Notes: generated by a model not told the origin, from the letters alone. 64,000 bases of DNA from Mesorhizobium mediterraneum (GCF_002284565.1 NZ_NPKI01000033.1:124001-188000); one strand, 5' to 3'. Shown: positions 52,444-63,137, counted from the first letter of the stretch. Translations and numbers: made by a program.

Positions 52444-52539
52444 AATGTGTGGTGCCTATCTCAGGCGCATCACGCAAATCGAGCGCGTTTCGACGCATGC
52501 GCCCCGGAGGGCGGCATGGCCGCGCCCCGGAGCTTTGTT

Positions 52540-53550
52540 ATGTTGGAAACTCATCAATTGGCTGAACATCAACCCAAACTCGGCGAGTTCGGCTATGCCG
52601 GCGACGATCATGTCGTGCCCTTCGAGGTCGGCCCGCTCGACGTGCGTGGCCGCACCGTCCAGCTCGGGCCGATGCTCGACGCGATCCTCAGCCGTCATGA
52701 CTATCCCGAGCCGGTCGCCCGCCTGCTGGCGGAAGCCTGCGTGCTGACGGTGCTGCTCGGCACCTCGCTCAAATTCGAGGGCAAGTTCATCCTGCAGACC
52801 CGCACCGACGGGCCGGTCGACATGCTGGTTGCGGATTTTTCCACGCCGCAGGCTCTGCGCGCCTATGCGCGCTTTGATGCCGACCGGCTGGAAGCGCTGA
52901 CGTCTGCCGGCGAGACCTCGCAGCAGACGCTGCTCGGCAGCGGTGTCCTGGCCCTGACCATCGACCAGGGCGCCCACACGCAACGCTATCAGGGCATCGT
53001 CCAGCTCGACGGCGAGACGCTGGAAGAGGCCGCGCGCACCTATTTCCGTCAGTCGGAGCAGATCCCGACCGATCTCAGGCTCTCGGTGGCCAAGCTGTTG
53101 ACGCCCGGCGTCGGCGGTGCCCGCGAGCAATGGCGTGCCGGTGGCATTCTGGCGCAATTCCTGCCGCAATCGCCCGAACGCATGCGCGTGCCCGACCTTC
53201 CGGGCGGCGACGGCGATCCGCGTGAGGAGATCCACGATCCGGCCGACAATTCCTGGCAGGAACTGCTGGCGTTGCTTGGAACGATCGAGCCGACGGAGAT
53301 GATCGATCCGACGATCGGCGCCGAGCGCTTGCTTTACCGGCTGTTCCACGAGCACGGCGTCCATGTCTTCGGCGGCGTGCCGGTCGCCGACCAGTGCTCA
53401 TGCTCCAAGGAGAAGATCCGCGGCATCCTCGAAGGCTTCTCCGCCGACGAGATCAGGGACAGCACCGAGGATGGCGGCATTCACGTCGCCTGCGAATTCT
53501 GCTCGAAGCAATATGACTTCGATCCGGCGGAGTTCGGCTCGGCACAGTAA
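52540..53550 (+). CDS. hslO: Redox-regulated chaperone Hsp33
   Basis: A 336-residue holdase chaperone activated by oxidation. The four zinc-binding Cys are C286 and C288 (QCSCSKEK) and C318 and C321 (CEFCSKQY), the redox switch of Hsp33. The N-terminal core includes GTSLKFEGKFILQT. The ATG at 52540 (MLETHQ) has CGGAG about seven bases upstream. An alternative ATG at 52516 would add eight residues. It may be cotranscribed with argF, 147 bases upstream, past the tandem repeats. Confidence 0.93.
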   Translation: MLETHQLAEHQPKLGEFGYAGDDHVVPFEVGPLDVRGRTVQLGPMLDAILSRHDYPEPVARLLAEACVLTVLLGTSLKFEGKFILQTRTDGPVDMLVADFSTPQALRAYARFDADRLEALTSAGETSQQTLLGSGVLALTIDQGAHTQRYQGIVQLDGETLEEAARTYFRQSEQIPTDLRLSVAKLLTPGVGGAREQWRAGGILAQFLPQSPERMRVPDLPGGDGDPREEIHDPADNSWQELLALLGTIEPTEMIDPTIGAERLLYRLFHEHGVHVFGGVPVADQCSCSKEKIRGILEGFSADEIRDSTEDGGIHVACEFCSKQYDFDPAEFGSAQ

Positions 53551-53569
53551 AGTGGATAGCGTTGGCGCT

Positions 53570-53679
53570 GCCCCTCACCCTCACCCTCTCCCCATAAGGA
53601 CGGGGAGAGGGGGGCGCTGGAGCTTGTCCCTTCTCCCCGTCCTTTACGGGGAGAAGGTGCCGGCAGGCGGATGAGGGGC
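53570..53679. repeat. Intergenic mosaic repeat with two hairpins (Mesorhizobium type)
   Basis: Outer arms GCCCCTCA/TGAGGGGC (53570-53577 with 53672-53679) enclose two hairpins: CTCTCCCC/GGGGAGAG (53586-53609) and CCTTCTCCCCG/CGGGGAGAAGG (53629-53657). It lies between the convergent hslO and apaG genes. I recall elements of this kind repeated through rhizobial genomes. It may end both transcripts. Confidence 0.8.
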
Positions 53680-53705
53680 GGCGCGAACGGCCGATGCTTT
53701 CTCTC

Positions 53706-54098
53706 TCAGTTCACCGTCCGCCGTGTGCCCGGCAAGTCGAGCGAAAAGGCGGGGATGGCGATATCAAACGTCTCGCCCCGCTTGTTGCGCATCGTGTAGT
53801 GGCCGACCATGATGCCGGACGGCGTCGAGAGCGGGCAGCCGGATGTATATTGATAACTGTCGCCGGGGTTGAGTTCGGGCTGGTCGCCGACAACACCGGC
53901 GCCGCGCACTTCCTCGACCCGGCCGGTGCCGTCGGTGATGTGCCAGTAGCGTGACAGAAGCTGCACGAATTCATCCGACTGATTGTCGATGGTGACCTGG
54001 TAGCCCCAGACATAGCGGTTCTCCGACGGATCGGAGCGATCCTCCAGATAGAACGGCCTGACCTGTACTTCGATGTTGCGCGTAACGGCGCTGTACAT
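53706..54098 (-). CDS. apaG: ApaG protein
   Basis: A 130-residue single-domain protein of the ApaG/DUF525 family with a fibronectin-III-like beta-sandwich. Conserved segments are YVWGYQVTIDNQS, VQLLSRYWHITD and SGCPLSTPSGIMVGHYTM. The function is not settled; homologues are linked to metal resistance and to apaH in enterics, and no ApaH is here. GGAG lies six bases before the ATG at 54098. Confidence 0.93.
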   Translation of the reverse strand: MYSAVTRNIEVQVRPFYLEDRSDPSENRYVWGYQVTIDNQSDEFVQLLSRYWHITDGTGRVEEVRGAGVVGDQPELNPGDSYQYTSGCPLSTPSGIMVGHYTMRNKRGETFDIAIPAFSLDLPGTRRTVN

Positions 54099-54208
54099 AG
54101 ACTACTCCACAATATGTAGACGGAACTTTCGACGCTCTCCGTGGTTTGGTCAACCGGGTGCTTTCTGGCGTTGTCCGACTCCTTTGAGCGCAGCTGCCGA
54201 AGAACAAT

Positions 54209-54231
54209 GTCATTTAAGTGACACATGACAA
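54209..54231. promoter_or_regulatory. Inverted repeat upstream of the glycosyltransferase gene
   Basis: TGTCAT, 11 bases, ATGACA: perfect six-base arms in the 225-base divergent region between apaG and the glycosyltransferase, about 90 bases before the latter. The TGTCAT half-sites resemble Pho-box halves but in inverted rather than direct order, so the protein that binds is unknown. Confidence 0.35.
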
Positions 54232-54323
54232 TGATGGTGTGCAGGGCCGGGCGACTCAGCATTCTGTCGAACTGTTGAAAACGGCTTCCATGCGGCCGGT
54301 TTTTCTGGAGTGACCAGATATCG

Positions 54324-55478
54324 ATGGAACTGACAGTCACAGCCGCCTTGCTTTCCACAGCTCTGCTCCTTGTCAATCTCGCCAGCATCCTGCTCGCTTC
54401 GTTGAAGCTGAAGCGGCCTGGCAGGATCGCGCCGCCAGCCGGCAAGGCGCCTGCGGTGTCGATCGTCGTGCCGTCGCGCGGCGTCGAGCCGTTTGCCGAG
54501 GAAACGCTCGAGCGCGTCTTCTCGCTCGACTGGCCGCGCTATGAGCTCATCTTCTGCGTCGCCCATGCCGACGACCCGGTGGTCAGGCCGATCACCGATG
54601 CGATCGCCCGCTTTCCGGCCGTGCCGGCCCGGCTGCTCGTCGGCGACGACCGCATCAGCGGCAATCCGAAACTCAACAATTGTGTGAAGGGCTGGGAGGC
54701 CGCGCGCCACCGCTGGGTCATCCTTGCCGATTCCAACGTCCTGATGCCGAGGGACTATGTCCAGCATCTGATGGCGACGTGGCGGCCCGACACCGGCCTT
54801 GTCTGCTCGACGCCGATCGGCTCGCGGCCGGACGGGTTCTGGGCGGAGGTCGAATGCGCATTCCTCAACACCCTACAGGCGCGCTGGCAATATGCCGGCG
54901 AGGTGATCGGCCTCGGTTTTGCCCAGGGCAAGAGCATGTTGTGGGACAAGCCCATGCTCGACGCCAATGGCGGCATCCGTGCGCTTGCCGCCGAGATCGC
55001 CGAGGACGCCGCCGCGACCAAGCTGGTCAACGGGCTCGGACTGCGCGTCAATCTCGTCGCCTCGCCCTTTGAGCAGCCGCTCGGTTTGCGCACTCTCGGC
55101 GAAATCTGGTCGCGCCAGGCCCGCTGGGCACGCCTGCGCCGCGTCACCTTCCCCCTGTTCTTCGCGCCCGAGATACTGATCGGCGCGGCGATGCCGCTGG
55201 CGCTTGCGCTGATTGCGGCGGCCAGCGCCGGCTTCAGCCTGTCGGCAACCGCCATCGCCGTGCTGGTAGTCGCGTATTTGCCGGAATGCGCTCTCGCCTC
55301 GGCTAAGGGCTGGCACCTGTCGCTGCGCATGATCCCGGCGATGGTTGCGCGGGACGTGATGCTTCCCGCCATTTGGGCGCGAGGCTGGCTCAGCGGTGCC
55401 GTCGACTGGCGCGGCAACACGATGACCATCCACACCAGCGCCGCTGCGGAATTGGAAGAGACCCCGTCGGGCGCCTGA
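54324..55478 (+). CDS. Ceramide-glucosyltransferase-like membrane glycosyltransferase (GT21-type)
   Basis: A 384-residue enzyme with an N-terminal helix (4-25), a GT-A catalytic domain with the Asp motifs (CVAHADDP, LADSNVLM) and RQARWARL (the Q/RxxRW motif), and three C-terminal membrane helices (about 280-345). These features match GT21 enzymes that glycosylate ceramide or diacylglycerol at the cytoplasmic membrane. In Mesorhizobium and Agrobacterium such enzymes make phosphate-free glycolipids when phosphate is scarce; applying that here is inference. It is divergent from apaG. Confidence 0.82.
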   Translation: MELTVTAALLSTALLLVNLASILLASLKLKRPGRIAPPAGKAPAVSIVVPSRGVEPFAEETLERVFSLDWPRYELIFCVAHADDPVVRPITDAIARFPAVPARLLVGDDRISGNPKLNNCVKGWEAARHRWVILADSNVLMPRDYVQHLMATWRPDTGLVCSTPIGSRPDGFWAEVECAFLNTLQARWQYAGEVIGLGFAQGKSMLWDKPMLDANGGIRALAAEIAEDAAATKLVNGLGLRVNLVASPFEQPLGLRTLGEIWSRQARWARLRRVTFPLFFAPEILIGAAMPLALALIAAASAGFSLSATAIAVLVVAYLPECALASAKGWHLSLRMIPAMVARDVMLPAIWARGWLSGAVDWRGNTMTIHTSAAAELEETPSGA

Positions 55479-55526
55479 CAGCGCCTGCTTTTGACGATGC
55501 GAGCAAAGCCGCTCCAGTGCGTATCC

Positions 55527-56717
55527 CTATCTGGCGGCTTTCAATGCCTGCTCGATGTCTTCGAGCAGGTCGTCGGCGTCCTCCAGGCCGACAGACAGCC
55601 TGAGCGTGCCTGGCCCGATGCCGAGTTCGGCGCGCGCCTCGTCGCTCAGATTCTTGTGCGTCGTCGTCGCCGGGTGAGTGATCAGGCTCTTGGCGTCGCC
55701 GAGATTGTTGGAGATCAGCACGATATCGAGCGCGTTCTGGAAGGCGAAGGCCGCCTGCTTGCCGCCCTTGACGTCGAGGCAGATCAGCGTCGAGCCGCCC
55801 GACATCTGCTTTTTGACGATCGCCGCCTGCGGGTGGTCGGCGCGGCCCGGATAGATGACACGGGCAATCCCTGATCGCTCGGCAAGGAAATCTGCGATCC
55901 GGCCGGCACTTTCCGTCTGCTGGCGCACGCGCAGCGGCAGCGTCTCCAGGCCCTTCAGCAGCGTCCAGGCGTTGAAGGGCGACAGGCTCGGACCGGTGTG
56001 GCGGAAATAGTCGTGCAGGTTCTCATCGATCCACTTCTTGTCCGACAGGATGACGCCGCCGAGGCAGCGGCCCTGGCCGTCGATGTGCTTGGTCGCCGAA
56101 TAGACGATGATATGGGCGCCGAGCTGCAAGGGCTTCTGCTGCAACGGCGTGGCAAAGACATTGTCGACGATCAGCCGCGCGCCGATCGAATTGGCAAGCG
56201 AGGCAACGGCTGCGATGTCGACGACTTCCAGCGTCGGATTGGTTGGGCTTTCAAGAAAGAACAGCTTGGTGTTCGGCCTGACCGCCTTTTCCCAATTGGC
56301 GATTTCGGTGCCGTCGACCAGCGTCGCCTCGATGCCGTATTTCGGCGCCAGCGTCTCGACCACCCAGCGGCAGGAGCCAAACAGCGCGCGCGCCGCCACG
56401 ATATGATCGCCGGCCTTGGCGCTGCACAAAAGTGCTGCGGTGACCGCCGCCATGCCGGATGCTGTGGCGCGTGCATCTTCGGCACCTTCCAGTGCGCACA
56501 TGCGCTTCTCGAACATGTCGACCGTCGGGTTGGCATAGCGCGAATAGATGAAGCCCGGTTCCTCGCCCTTGAAGCGCGCTTCCGCCGCCTGCGCGGTGTC
56601 GTAGACATAGCCCTGGGTGAGGTACATCGCCTCGGAGGTCTCGCCGAAGCCGGAACGCAAGGTCCCGCTATGCACGAGTGTTGTCTGAGGTTTCCAGTTG
56701 CGCTTCTTGCTTGTCAT
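55527..56717 (-). CDS. metZ: O-succinylhomoserine sulfhydrylase MetZ
   Basis: A 396-residue PLP enzyme of the Cys/Met metabolism family that adds sulfide to O-succinylhomoserine to give homocysteine. The cofactor Lys is in YSATKHIDGQG, and SRYANPTVDMFE and SGMAAVTAAL are family motifs. The ATG at 56717 (MTSKKRNWKP) was chosen: a longer in-frame start would read back through the terminator and riboswitch. A SAM-II riboswitch and terminator lie directly upstream, so expression drops when S-adenosylmethionine is plentiful. Confidence 0.93.
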   Translation of the reverse strand: MTSKKRNWKPQTTLVHSGTLRSGFGETSEAMYLTQGYVYDTAQAAEARFKGEEPGFIYSRYANPTVDMFEKRMCALEGAEDARATASGMAAVTAALLCSAKAGDHIVAARALFGSCRWVVETLAPKYGIEATLVDGTEIANWEKAVRPNTKLFFLESPTNPTLEVVDIAAVASLANSIGARLIVDNVFATPLQQKPLQLGAHIIVYSATKHIDGQGRCLGGVILSDKKWIDENLHDYFRHTGPSLSPFNAWTLLKGLETLPLRVRQQTESAGRIADFLAERSGIARVIYPGRADHPQAAIVKKQMSGGSTLICLDVKGGKQAAFAFQNALDIVLISNNLGDAKSLITHPATTTHKNLSDEARAELGIGPGTLRLSVGLEDADDLLEDIEQALKAAR

Positions 56718-56735
56718 CACTTTTGTTCCAGACAC

Positions 56736-56766
56736 AAAAAAACCGGTCGCGAAAGTCGCAACCGGT
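56736..56766 (-). terminator. Riboswitch-linked intrinsic terminator before metZ
   Basis: On the minus strand, ACCGGTTGCGA pairs with TCGCGACCGGT (one G-U) around loop CTT at 56742-56766, followed by a run of seven U residues (56736-56742). It lies between the SAM-II aptamer and the metZ start and is the likely expression platform. Confidence 0.8.
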
Positions 56767-56791
56767 CCATACGGCCTTGCGGCCCGACGGT

Positions 56792-56845
56792 CCTTTAGCG
56801 ACTTGTTTAACGTGGCTGCAAGCCGACCGGCCAAATCACCACGGG
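56792..56845 (-). promoter_or_regulatory. SAM-II riboswitch aptamer
   Basis: Read on the minus strand, the stem strand CGTGG is followed directly by TGATTTGGCC, a loop, GCTTGCAG, the closing CCACG, then TTAAAC and GCTAAAGG. These are the conserved parts of the SAM-II (metA-type) pseudoknot: the P1 stem, the U-rich strand TGATTT, and the 3' GCUAAA strand that pairs back. SAM-II aptamers occur in alphaproteobacteria upstream of metA, metZ and similar genes, exactly this setting. Binding S-adenosylmethionine should reduce metZ expression. Confidence 0.92.
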
Positions 56846-56853
56846 ATAACGAC

Positions 56854-56882
56854 CCTTTAGACCCGCGCCGCGCTTGCGTCAA
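56854..56882 (-). promoter_or_regulatory. Candidate promoter for riboswitch-metZ
   Basis: TTGACG (56882-56877), 17-base spacer, TAAAGG (56859-56854), placing the start of transcription just ahead of the aptamer. TCTAAA with a 15-base spacer is an alternative -10. Confidence 0.5.
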
Positions 56883-56977
56883 TTGCCGGCATGATTAAGA
56901 GGTTTGTACCAGCAGGTTCCGCGGCAAGAACCTGCGGCAAAACGATACGTTGCCCGGCCTTCGAGCGGAGCCAGACT

Positions 56978-58072
56978 TTGCGGCAGACAGGCATTCTTCC
57001 CGATCAGAATATTTCGGCGCTGTTCCAGTCGGGCGCGCTGACGTCGCTACGCGCGCTCGATGCCGACCAGATCCAGCCGGCCAGTCTCGACCTCAGGCTT
57101 GGCGACAAGGCCTGGCGGGTGCGCGCCTCCTTCCTGCCCGGCCCGAACCACAGGGTCGCTGAAAAACTCGACCGCCTGAAGCTGCACGAAATCAATCTCG
57201 CCGACGGCGCGGTGCTGGAGACGGGCTGCGTCTATATCGTGCCGCTGCTGGAGAGCCTGGCGCTTCCGGCAAACATTTCGGCCTCGGCCAACCCGAAGAG
57301 CTCGACCGGACGGCTCGACATTTTCACCCGCGTGATGACCGATCGCGGCCACGAGTTCGACAAGATCGCTGCCGGTTACAACGGCCCGCTCTATCTGGAA
57401 GTCAGCCCGCGCACCTTTCCGATCGTCGTCCGCACCGGCTCGCGGCTGTCGCAGATCAGGTTCCGCACCGGCAATGCGCTTTTGTCTGAAAGCGAGCTCA
57501 ACGACTTGCACCGCGCCGAGACGCTCGTCGCCACCGAGCCACCGAACATTTCCGGCGGCGGCATCGCGCTGTCGATCGATCTCGATGGCGATAAGGATGG
57601 CCTGGTCGGTTACCGCGGCAAGCACCACACCGGCCTGGTCGATGTCGACAAGCGCGCCGCACAGGATGTTGTCGACTTCTGGGAGCCGCTCTACAAGAGC
57701 GGTGCCGGCGAATTGGTGCTCGATCCGGACGAATTCTATATCCTCGTCAGCCAGGAGGCGGTGCATGTGCCGCCGCTCTACGCCGCCGAGATGACGCCCT
57801 TCGATCCGCTGGTCGGCGAATTCCGTGTCCACTATGCCGGTTTCTTCGATCCGGGCTTTGGCCATTCGGCGGCCGGCGGCACCGGCAGCAGGGCGGTGCT
57901 CGAAGTGCGCAGCCACGAAGTGCCGTTCATCCTCGACCACGGTCAGATCGTCGGACGGCTGGTCTACGAGCACATGCTGAAGCGGCCGCAGGCGCTCTAC
58001 GGCACAGATCTCGGCTCGAACTATCAGGCACAGGGCCTGAAACTGTCCAAGCATTTCCGCGCCGCGCGCTGA
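56978..58072 (+). CDS. dcd: 2'-deoxycytidine 5'-triphosphate deaminase
   Basis: A 364-residue member of the longer alphaproteobacterial dCTP deaminase family, with two dCTP-deaminase/dUTPase-type folds in tandem. The first half contains QPASLDLRLGDKAWRV and NPKSSTGRLDIFTRV; the second has EPLYKSGAGELVLDPDEFYIL and a closing GSNYQAQGLKLSKHF. It deaminates dCTP to dUTP for thymidylate synthesis. The TTG at 56978 (RQTGILPD follows) is preferred: CGGAG lies seven bases upstream and homologues start there. An ATG at 56891 would add 29 residues overlapping the promoter region. Confidence 0.82.
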   Translation: MRQTGILPDQNISALFQSGALTSLRALDADQIQPASLDLRLGDKAWRVRASFLPGPNHRVAEKLDRLKLHEINLADGAVLETGCVYIVPLLESLALPANISASANPKSSTGRLDIFTRVMTDRGHEFDKIAAGYNGPLYLEVSPRTFPIVVRTGSRLSQIRFRTGNALLSESELNDLHRAETLVATEPPNISGGGIALSIDLDGDKDGLVGYRGKHHTGLVDVDKRAAQDVVDFWEPLYKSGAGELVLDPDEFYILVSQEAVHVPPLYAAEMTPFDPLVGEFRVHYAGFFDPGFGHSAAGGTGSRAVLEVRSHEVPFILDHGQIVGRLVYEHMLKRPQALYGTDLGSNYQAQGLKLSKHFRAAR

Positions 58073-58169
58073 TCGCCCATCACGATCAGACCGCGCTTGC
58101 CTGAACCCTGCGCGACGTGCTTGGCTGTGCCCAGCCGTCAGGGTGGCTCTGAACCAAGGGAACAAAAAA

Positions 58170-58943
58170 ATGCAGATTTCAAGATGGATCGCATCGGCAG
58201 CAACAGCCGCCATGTTGGTGATATCAGCCGGGTCCTTTTCGGCGCAAGCACAGGAAAAATTGAAGATCGCCACCGAAGGCGCCTATCCGCCGTTCAACAC
58301 CATCACCGCGGATGGCAAGCTCGTCGGCTTCGATATCGACATCGCCGAGGCGCTTTGCGCTCAGATGAAGGTCGAATGCGAACTTGTCACGCAGGACTGG
58401 GACGGCATGATTCCGGCGCTCCAGGCCAGAAAGTTCGACGCCATCGTCGCGTCCATGAGCATCACCGAAGAGCGCAAGAAGCAGGTCTCCTTCACCAACA
58501 AATACTATACGACGCCGCTTTCGCTGGTGGCCTTGAAAGACAGCGATATTGCCTCGACCGAACCCGCCGCACTCGCCGGCAAGACGGTCGGCGCCCAGGC
58601 TTCGACCACCCAGGCCGACTATGCCCAGGATGTCTATGGCAAGGCCGGTGCCGAGGCGAAGCTCTATCCGACCCAGGAGGAGGCGGTTACCGACCTGATG
58701 AACGGCCGCCTCGATGCCGTCCTTTCAGACAAGTTCGTGCTGATGGACTGGATGAAGAAGTCGAGCGACGGCTGCTGCAAGATGGTCGGCGACGTCAAGG
58801 GCACTGAGACGGAAGCGGGCATCGCCGTGCGCCAGGAAGACAATGCGCTGCGCGAAAAGCTCAACGCCGCGATCGATGCAATCGTCGCCGACGGCACCTA
58901 CAAGAAGATCCAGGCCAAATATTTCGACTTCGATATTTACTGA
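58170..58943 (+). CDS. Periplasmic amino-acid ABC transporter substrate-binding protein
   Basis: A 257-residue family-3 solute-binding protein with signal peptide (to about AQAQE, residue 28). Conserved segments are IATEGAYPPFNTITADGKLVGFD (in part: GAYPPFNTITADGK), QDWDGMIPALQARKFDAI and MSITEERKKQVSFTNKYY. The pattern is closest to lysine/arginine/ornithine or opine binding proteins. AAGGGA precedes the ATG at 58170. No permease or ATPase follows: a repeat and the opposite-strand gguC come next, so it is a stand-alone receptor here. Confidence 0.85.
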   Translation: MQISRWIASAATAAMLVISAGSFSAQAQEKLKIATEGAYPPFNTITADGKLVGFDIDIAEALCAQMKVECELVTQDWDGMIPALQARKFDAIVASMSITEERKKQVSFTNKYYTTPLSLVALKDSDIASTEPAALAGKTVGAQASTTQADYAQDVYGKAGAEAKLYPTQEEAVTDLMNGRLDAVLSDKFVLMDWMKKSSDGCCKMVGDVKGTETEAGIAVRQEDNALREKLNAAIDAIVADGTYKKIQAKYFDFDIY

Positions 58944-58957
58944 GGTAGGAACTGCCA

Positions 58958-59109
58958 ATCTCCCCCCTTGAGGGGGAGATGGCCGGCAGGCCAGAGGGGG
59001 TCGGTCCGGCCGGGCTCGGCTCTTTATCGCAGACGCAGGGGGCTGGCGCTCTACGCGAGACGACCCCCTCTGTCGCCTTCGGCGACATCTCCCCCTCAAG
59101 GGGGGAGAT
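58958..59109. repeat. Large intergenic inverted repeat (Mesorhizobium type)
   Basis: A 23-base hairpin sequence ATCTCCCCCCTTGAGGG... at 58958-58980 is repeated inverted at 59087-59109; both halves are themselves palindromic. A second arm pair GAGGGGGTCG/CGACCCCCTC lies inside (58995-59004 and 59061-59070). It fills nearly all the gap between the convergent binding-protein and gguC genes and probably forms a long stem. Confidence 0.8.
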
Positions 59110-59113
59110 CCCG

Positions 59114-60106
59114 CTACAGCGCCTTCACCGACACCTTCACCGGCTGCTCGATTTCAAGCGGGTTGCGCAGCGGCAGGCCAAAATCCTTGGCCTCGATCTC
59201 GAACACGTCGCCGGCCTCGGTCCTGACGCCGTCGGCGAAGGACAGCGTCGCGGTGCCGAACATGTGCACATGAACGTCGCCCGGCTGGCGGAAAGCCGAA
59301 TATTTGAAGTGGTGATGTTCGAGATTGGCGATGGTGTGCGACATGTTCGCCTCGCCTGACAGGAACGGCTTTTCCCACAGCAGCTTGCCGTCGCGGACAA
59401 TGCGTGAGGAACCCCTGATGTCGGACGGCAGGTCGCCGATCAGGATCTCCGGCCCGAACGAGGCGTTGCGCAGCTTGGAATGCGCGAGGAAAAGATAGTT
59501 CACACGCTCAGTGACGTGGTCGGAAAACTCGTTTGACAGCGTGAAGCCGACGCGGAACGGGGCACCGTCGTCGCCGATGACATAAATGCCGGCGATTTCC
59601 GGCTCCTCGCCGGCATCCTGGGCGAAGGCGGGCGACAGAAGTGCCGCACCGGGCGCCACCGCCATGGTGCCGTTGCCCTTGTAGAACCATTCCGGCTGCA
59701 CGCCCGTCTGGCCGTTGGTCGGCTTGCCGCCCTCCAACCCCATGCGGAACATCTTCATGGAATCGGTGAGCTGCTCTTCGCCGCCGGTGCTGAGCTTCTT
59801 GTGCATGGCATCGCGGGTCGCGGCGGAGCCGAGATGCGTCAGCCCGGTGCCGGTGAGATGAAGATGCGCCGGATCCGGATGGTTGATCGGCGACAACAGC
59901 CGTCCCTTCTTGTAGGCGGCATCGAGGTCGACCGCTTCACCGAACCCCTTGCGCTCGATGAGGGCGGCGAGCCCGGTGCCGGTGCGCGCGGCCTCCATCG
60001 CCAGCGAATAGACGCTGCGGGCGCCGTTGATGATCCTGGTCTTGCCGCCGTTGCGGGCAACAACGCGGATGGTCTCCGCGTCGTCGAGGATCTGGGAAAT
60101 CAGCAT
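59114..60106 (-). CDS. gguC: GguC/AraD1-family sugar-acid protein (fumarylacetoacetase fold)
   Basis: A 330-residue protein of the AraD1 family, named GguC in Agrobacterium, with fumarylacetoacetate-hydrolase-like C-terminal half (DIRGSSRIVRDGKLLWEK, FGTATLSFADGVRTEAGD). It is encoded in the chvE-gguA-gguB-gguC order. Its chemistry is not settled: homologues act on sugar acids such as arabinonate derivatives. The gene follows gguB after 209 bases, so it may have its own promoter. Confidence 0.82.
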   Translation of the reverse strand: MLISQILDDAETIRVVARNGGKTRIINGARSVYSLAMEAARTGTGLAALIERKGFGEAVDLDAAYKKGRLLSPINHPDPAHLHLTGTGLTHLGSAATRDAMHKKLSTGGEEQLTDSMKMFRMGLEGGKPTNGQTGVQPEWFYKGNGTMAVAPGAALLSPAFAQDAGEEPEIAGIYVIGDDGAPFRVGFTLSNEFSDHVTERVNYLFLAHSKLRNASFGPEILIGDLPSDIRGSSRIVRDGKLLWEKPFLSGEANMSHTIANLEHHHFKYSAFRQPGDVHVHMFGTATLSFADGVRTEAGDVFEIEAKDFGLPLRNPLEIEQPVKVSVKAL

Positions 60107-60315
60107 GATGTGCCCTCTCTATTGTCTTGGCCCGGCCGCCCATCTGGCAAACCCGGACCTGCGCGGCTCGGGACCAATCCGTGCCACGGGTGAAATTCTT
60201 CGTCCGGATTGCGCTCGCTGGCCTGGTCTCTCAGGAGACTTCTTCGCACCGGCCTCTTGCCGGCAGCCGCGATGTGACCCGTATGGTTCCCTCGTCCGGC
60301 CAGGTTTCTCCCGGC

Positions 60316-61604
60316 TCAAGCCTTGTTCTTGTTGTAGACGTCGAAGACCACGGCGCCGAGCAGCACCAGGCCTTTCACCACCTGTTGCCAATCGACATTG
60401 ACGCCCATGATCGACATGCCGTTGTTCATCACGCCCATGATGAAGCCGCCGACCACCGCGCCAATAACCTGGCCGACGCCGCCCATCGCCGAAGCGCCGC
60501 CGATGAACACGGCGGCGATCACGTCGAGCTCGCTGCCGAGGCCCGCCGCCGGCACCGCCTGGCCAAGGCGCGCCGCAATGATCAGCCCGCCGAGCGCCGA
60601 GAGCACGCCCATATTGATGAACACCATCAGGGTCAGCCGCTCGGTCTTGATACCCGATAGCTGCGCCGCCTTGGCATTGCCGCCCATTGCGTAGATACGA
60701 CGGCCGACCGTCATGCGTTTGGTGACGAAGACGAACAGCGCGATCAGCACGCCCATCACCACGAGAACGATTGGCAGACCTCTGTAGGTGGCGAATTGGT
60801 AGACCAGGAACAGCGTCAGGGCGCTGATCACCAGGGTCTTGACGACAAACAGCGGGAAGGGTTCGGCTTCATAGCCATGCCGCTCTCGGCTGCGCCGCGC
60901 CCTGAGCCCGAGATAGGCATAGGCGAGCACAGCGACGAGGCCGATCACGATCGTCGTCATGTGCAGCGTCAGCCCGCTGCCGACGATGGTCTTGCCAGCG
61001 GCGTTCACGACCGGCGGGATCAGCGTCAACGAGCCGATCACGTCCGGAATGAAGCCGGAACTTAGCGCCTTGAAGCCGACCGGAAGCGGCCCCACGGAAG
61101 ACCCGCCACCCAGCAGCGCCTGGCAGATGCCGCGGAAGATCAGCATCCCCGCCAGGGTGACGATGAAGCTTGGTATTCGGTGATAGGCAATCCAGTAGCC
61201 TTGTGCCGCGCCGATTGCGCCACCGACGATCAGGCAGATGATCGACACCACCAGCGGATTGCTGAAAGGGCCGAGAGGCCAGATGACCATCATCATCGCT
61301 GCCAGCGCGCCGATGAAACCGGCGACGGAGCCGACGCTGAGATCGATATGGCCGGAGACGATCACCAGCAGCATGCCCAGCGCCATCACGATGATGAAGC
61401 TGTTCTGCTGCACCAGGTTACTCAGGTTCACCGGTTTGAACAGCGTTCCGGACGTCGTGAACTGGAAGAACACCATGATGAGGATCAGCGCCAGGATCAG
61501 GCCGTATTCGCGCAGGTTGGTGACCAGCGCCGAGACGGCAACGCGCGGCCCCTGCTGCACATCTTCGGCGACGCCGCTTTTCGGCACGGGAGCGCTTTCG
61601 GTGC

Positions 61605-61608
<4 letters not shown>
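60316..61608 (-). CDS. gguB: Sugar ABC transporter permease GguB (MmsB-type)
   Basis: A 430-residue permease of the ribose/xylose type, longer than RbsC because of an extra loop, with about ten membrane helices (for example GMLLVIVSGHIDLSVGS, the family motif, and AVFIGGASAMGGVGQVIGAV). Together with GguA and ChvE it forms the multiple-sugar importer (galactose, glucose, arabinose, xylose and others). Its ATG overlaps the gguA stop by four bases. Confidence 0.93.

Positions 61609-63137
<1,529 letters not shown>

Noticed and set aside
56718..56882. Longer in-frame N-terminal extension of MetZ
   Set aside because: The extra codons fall within the SAM-II aptamer and terminator, whose conserved bases explain this stretch better.
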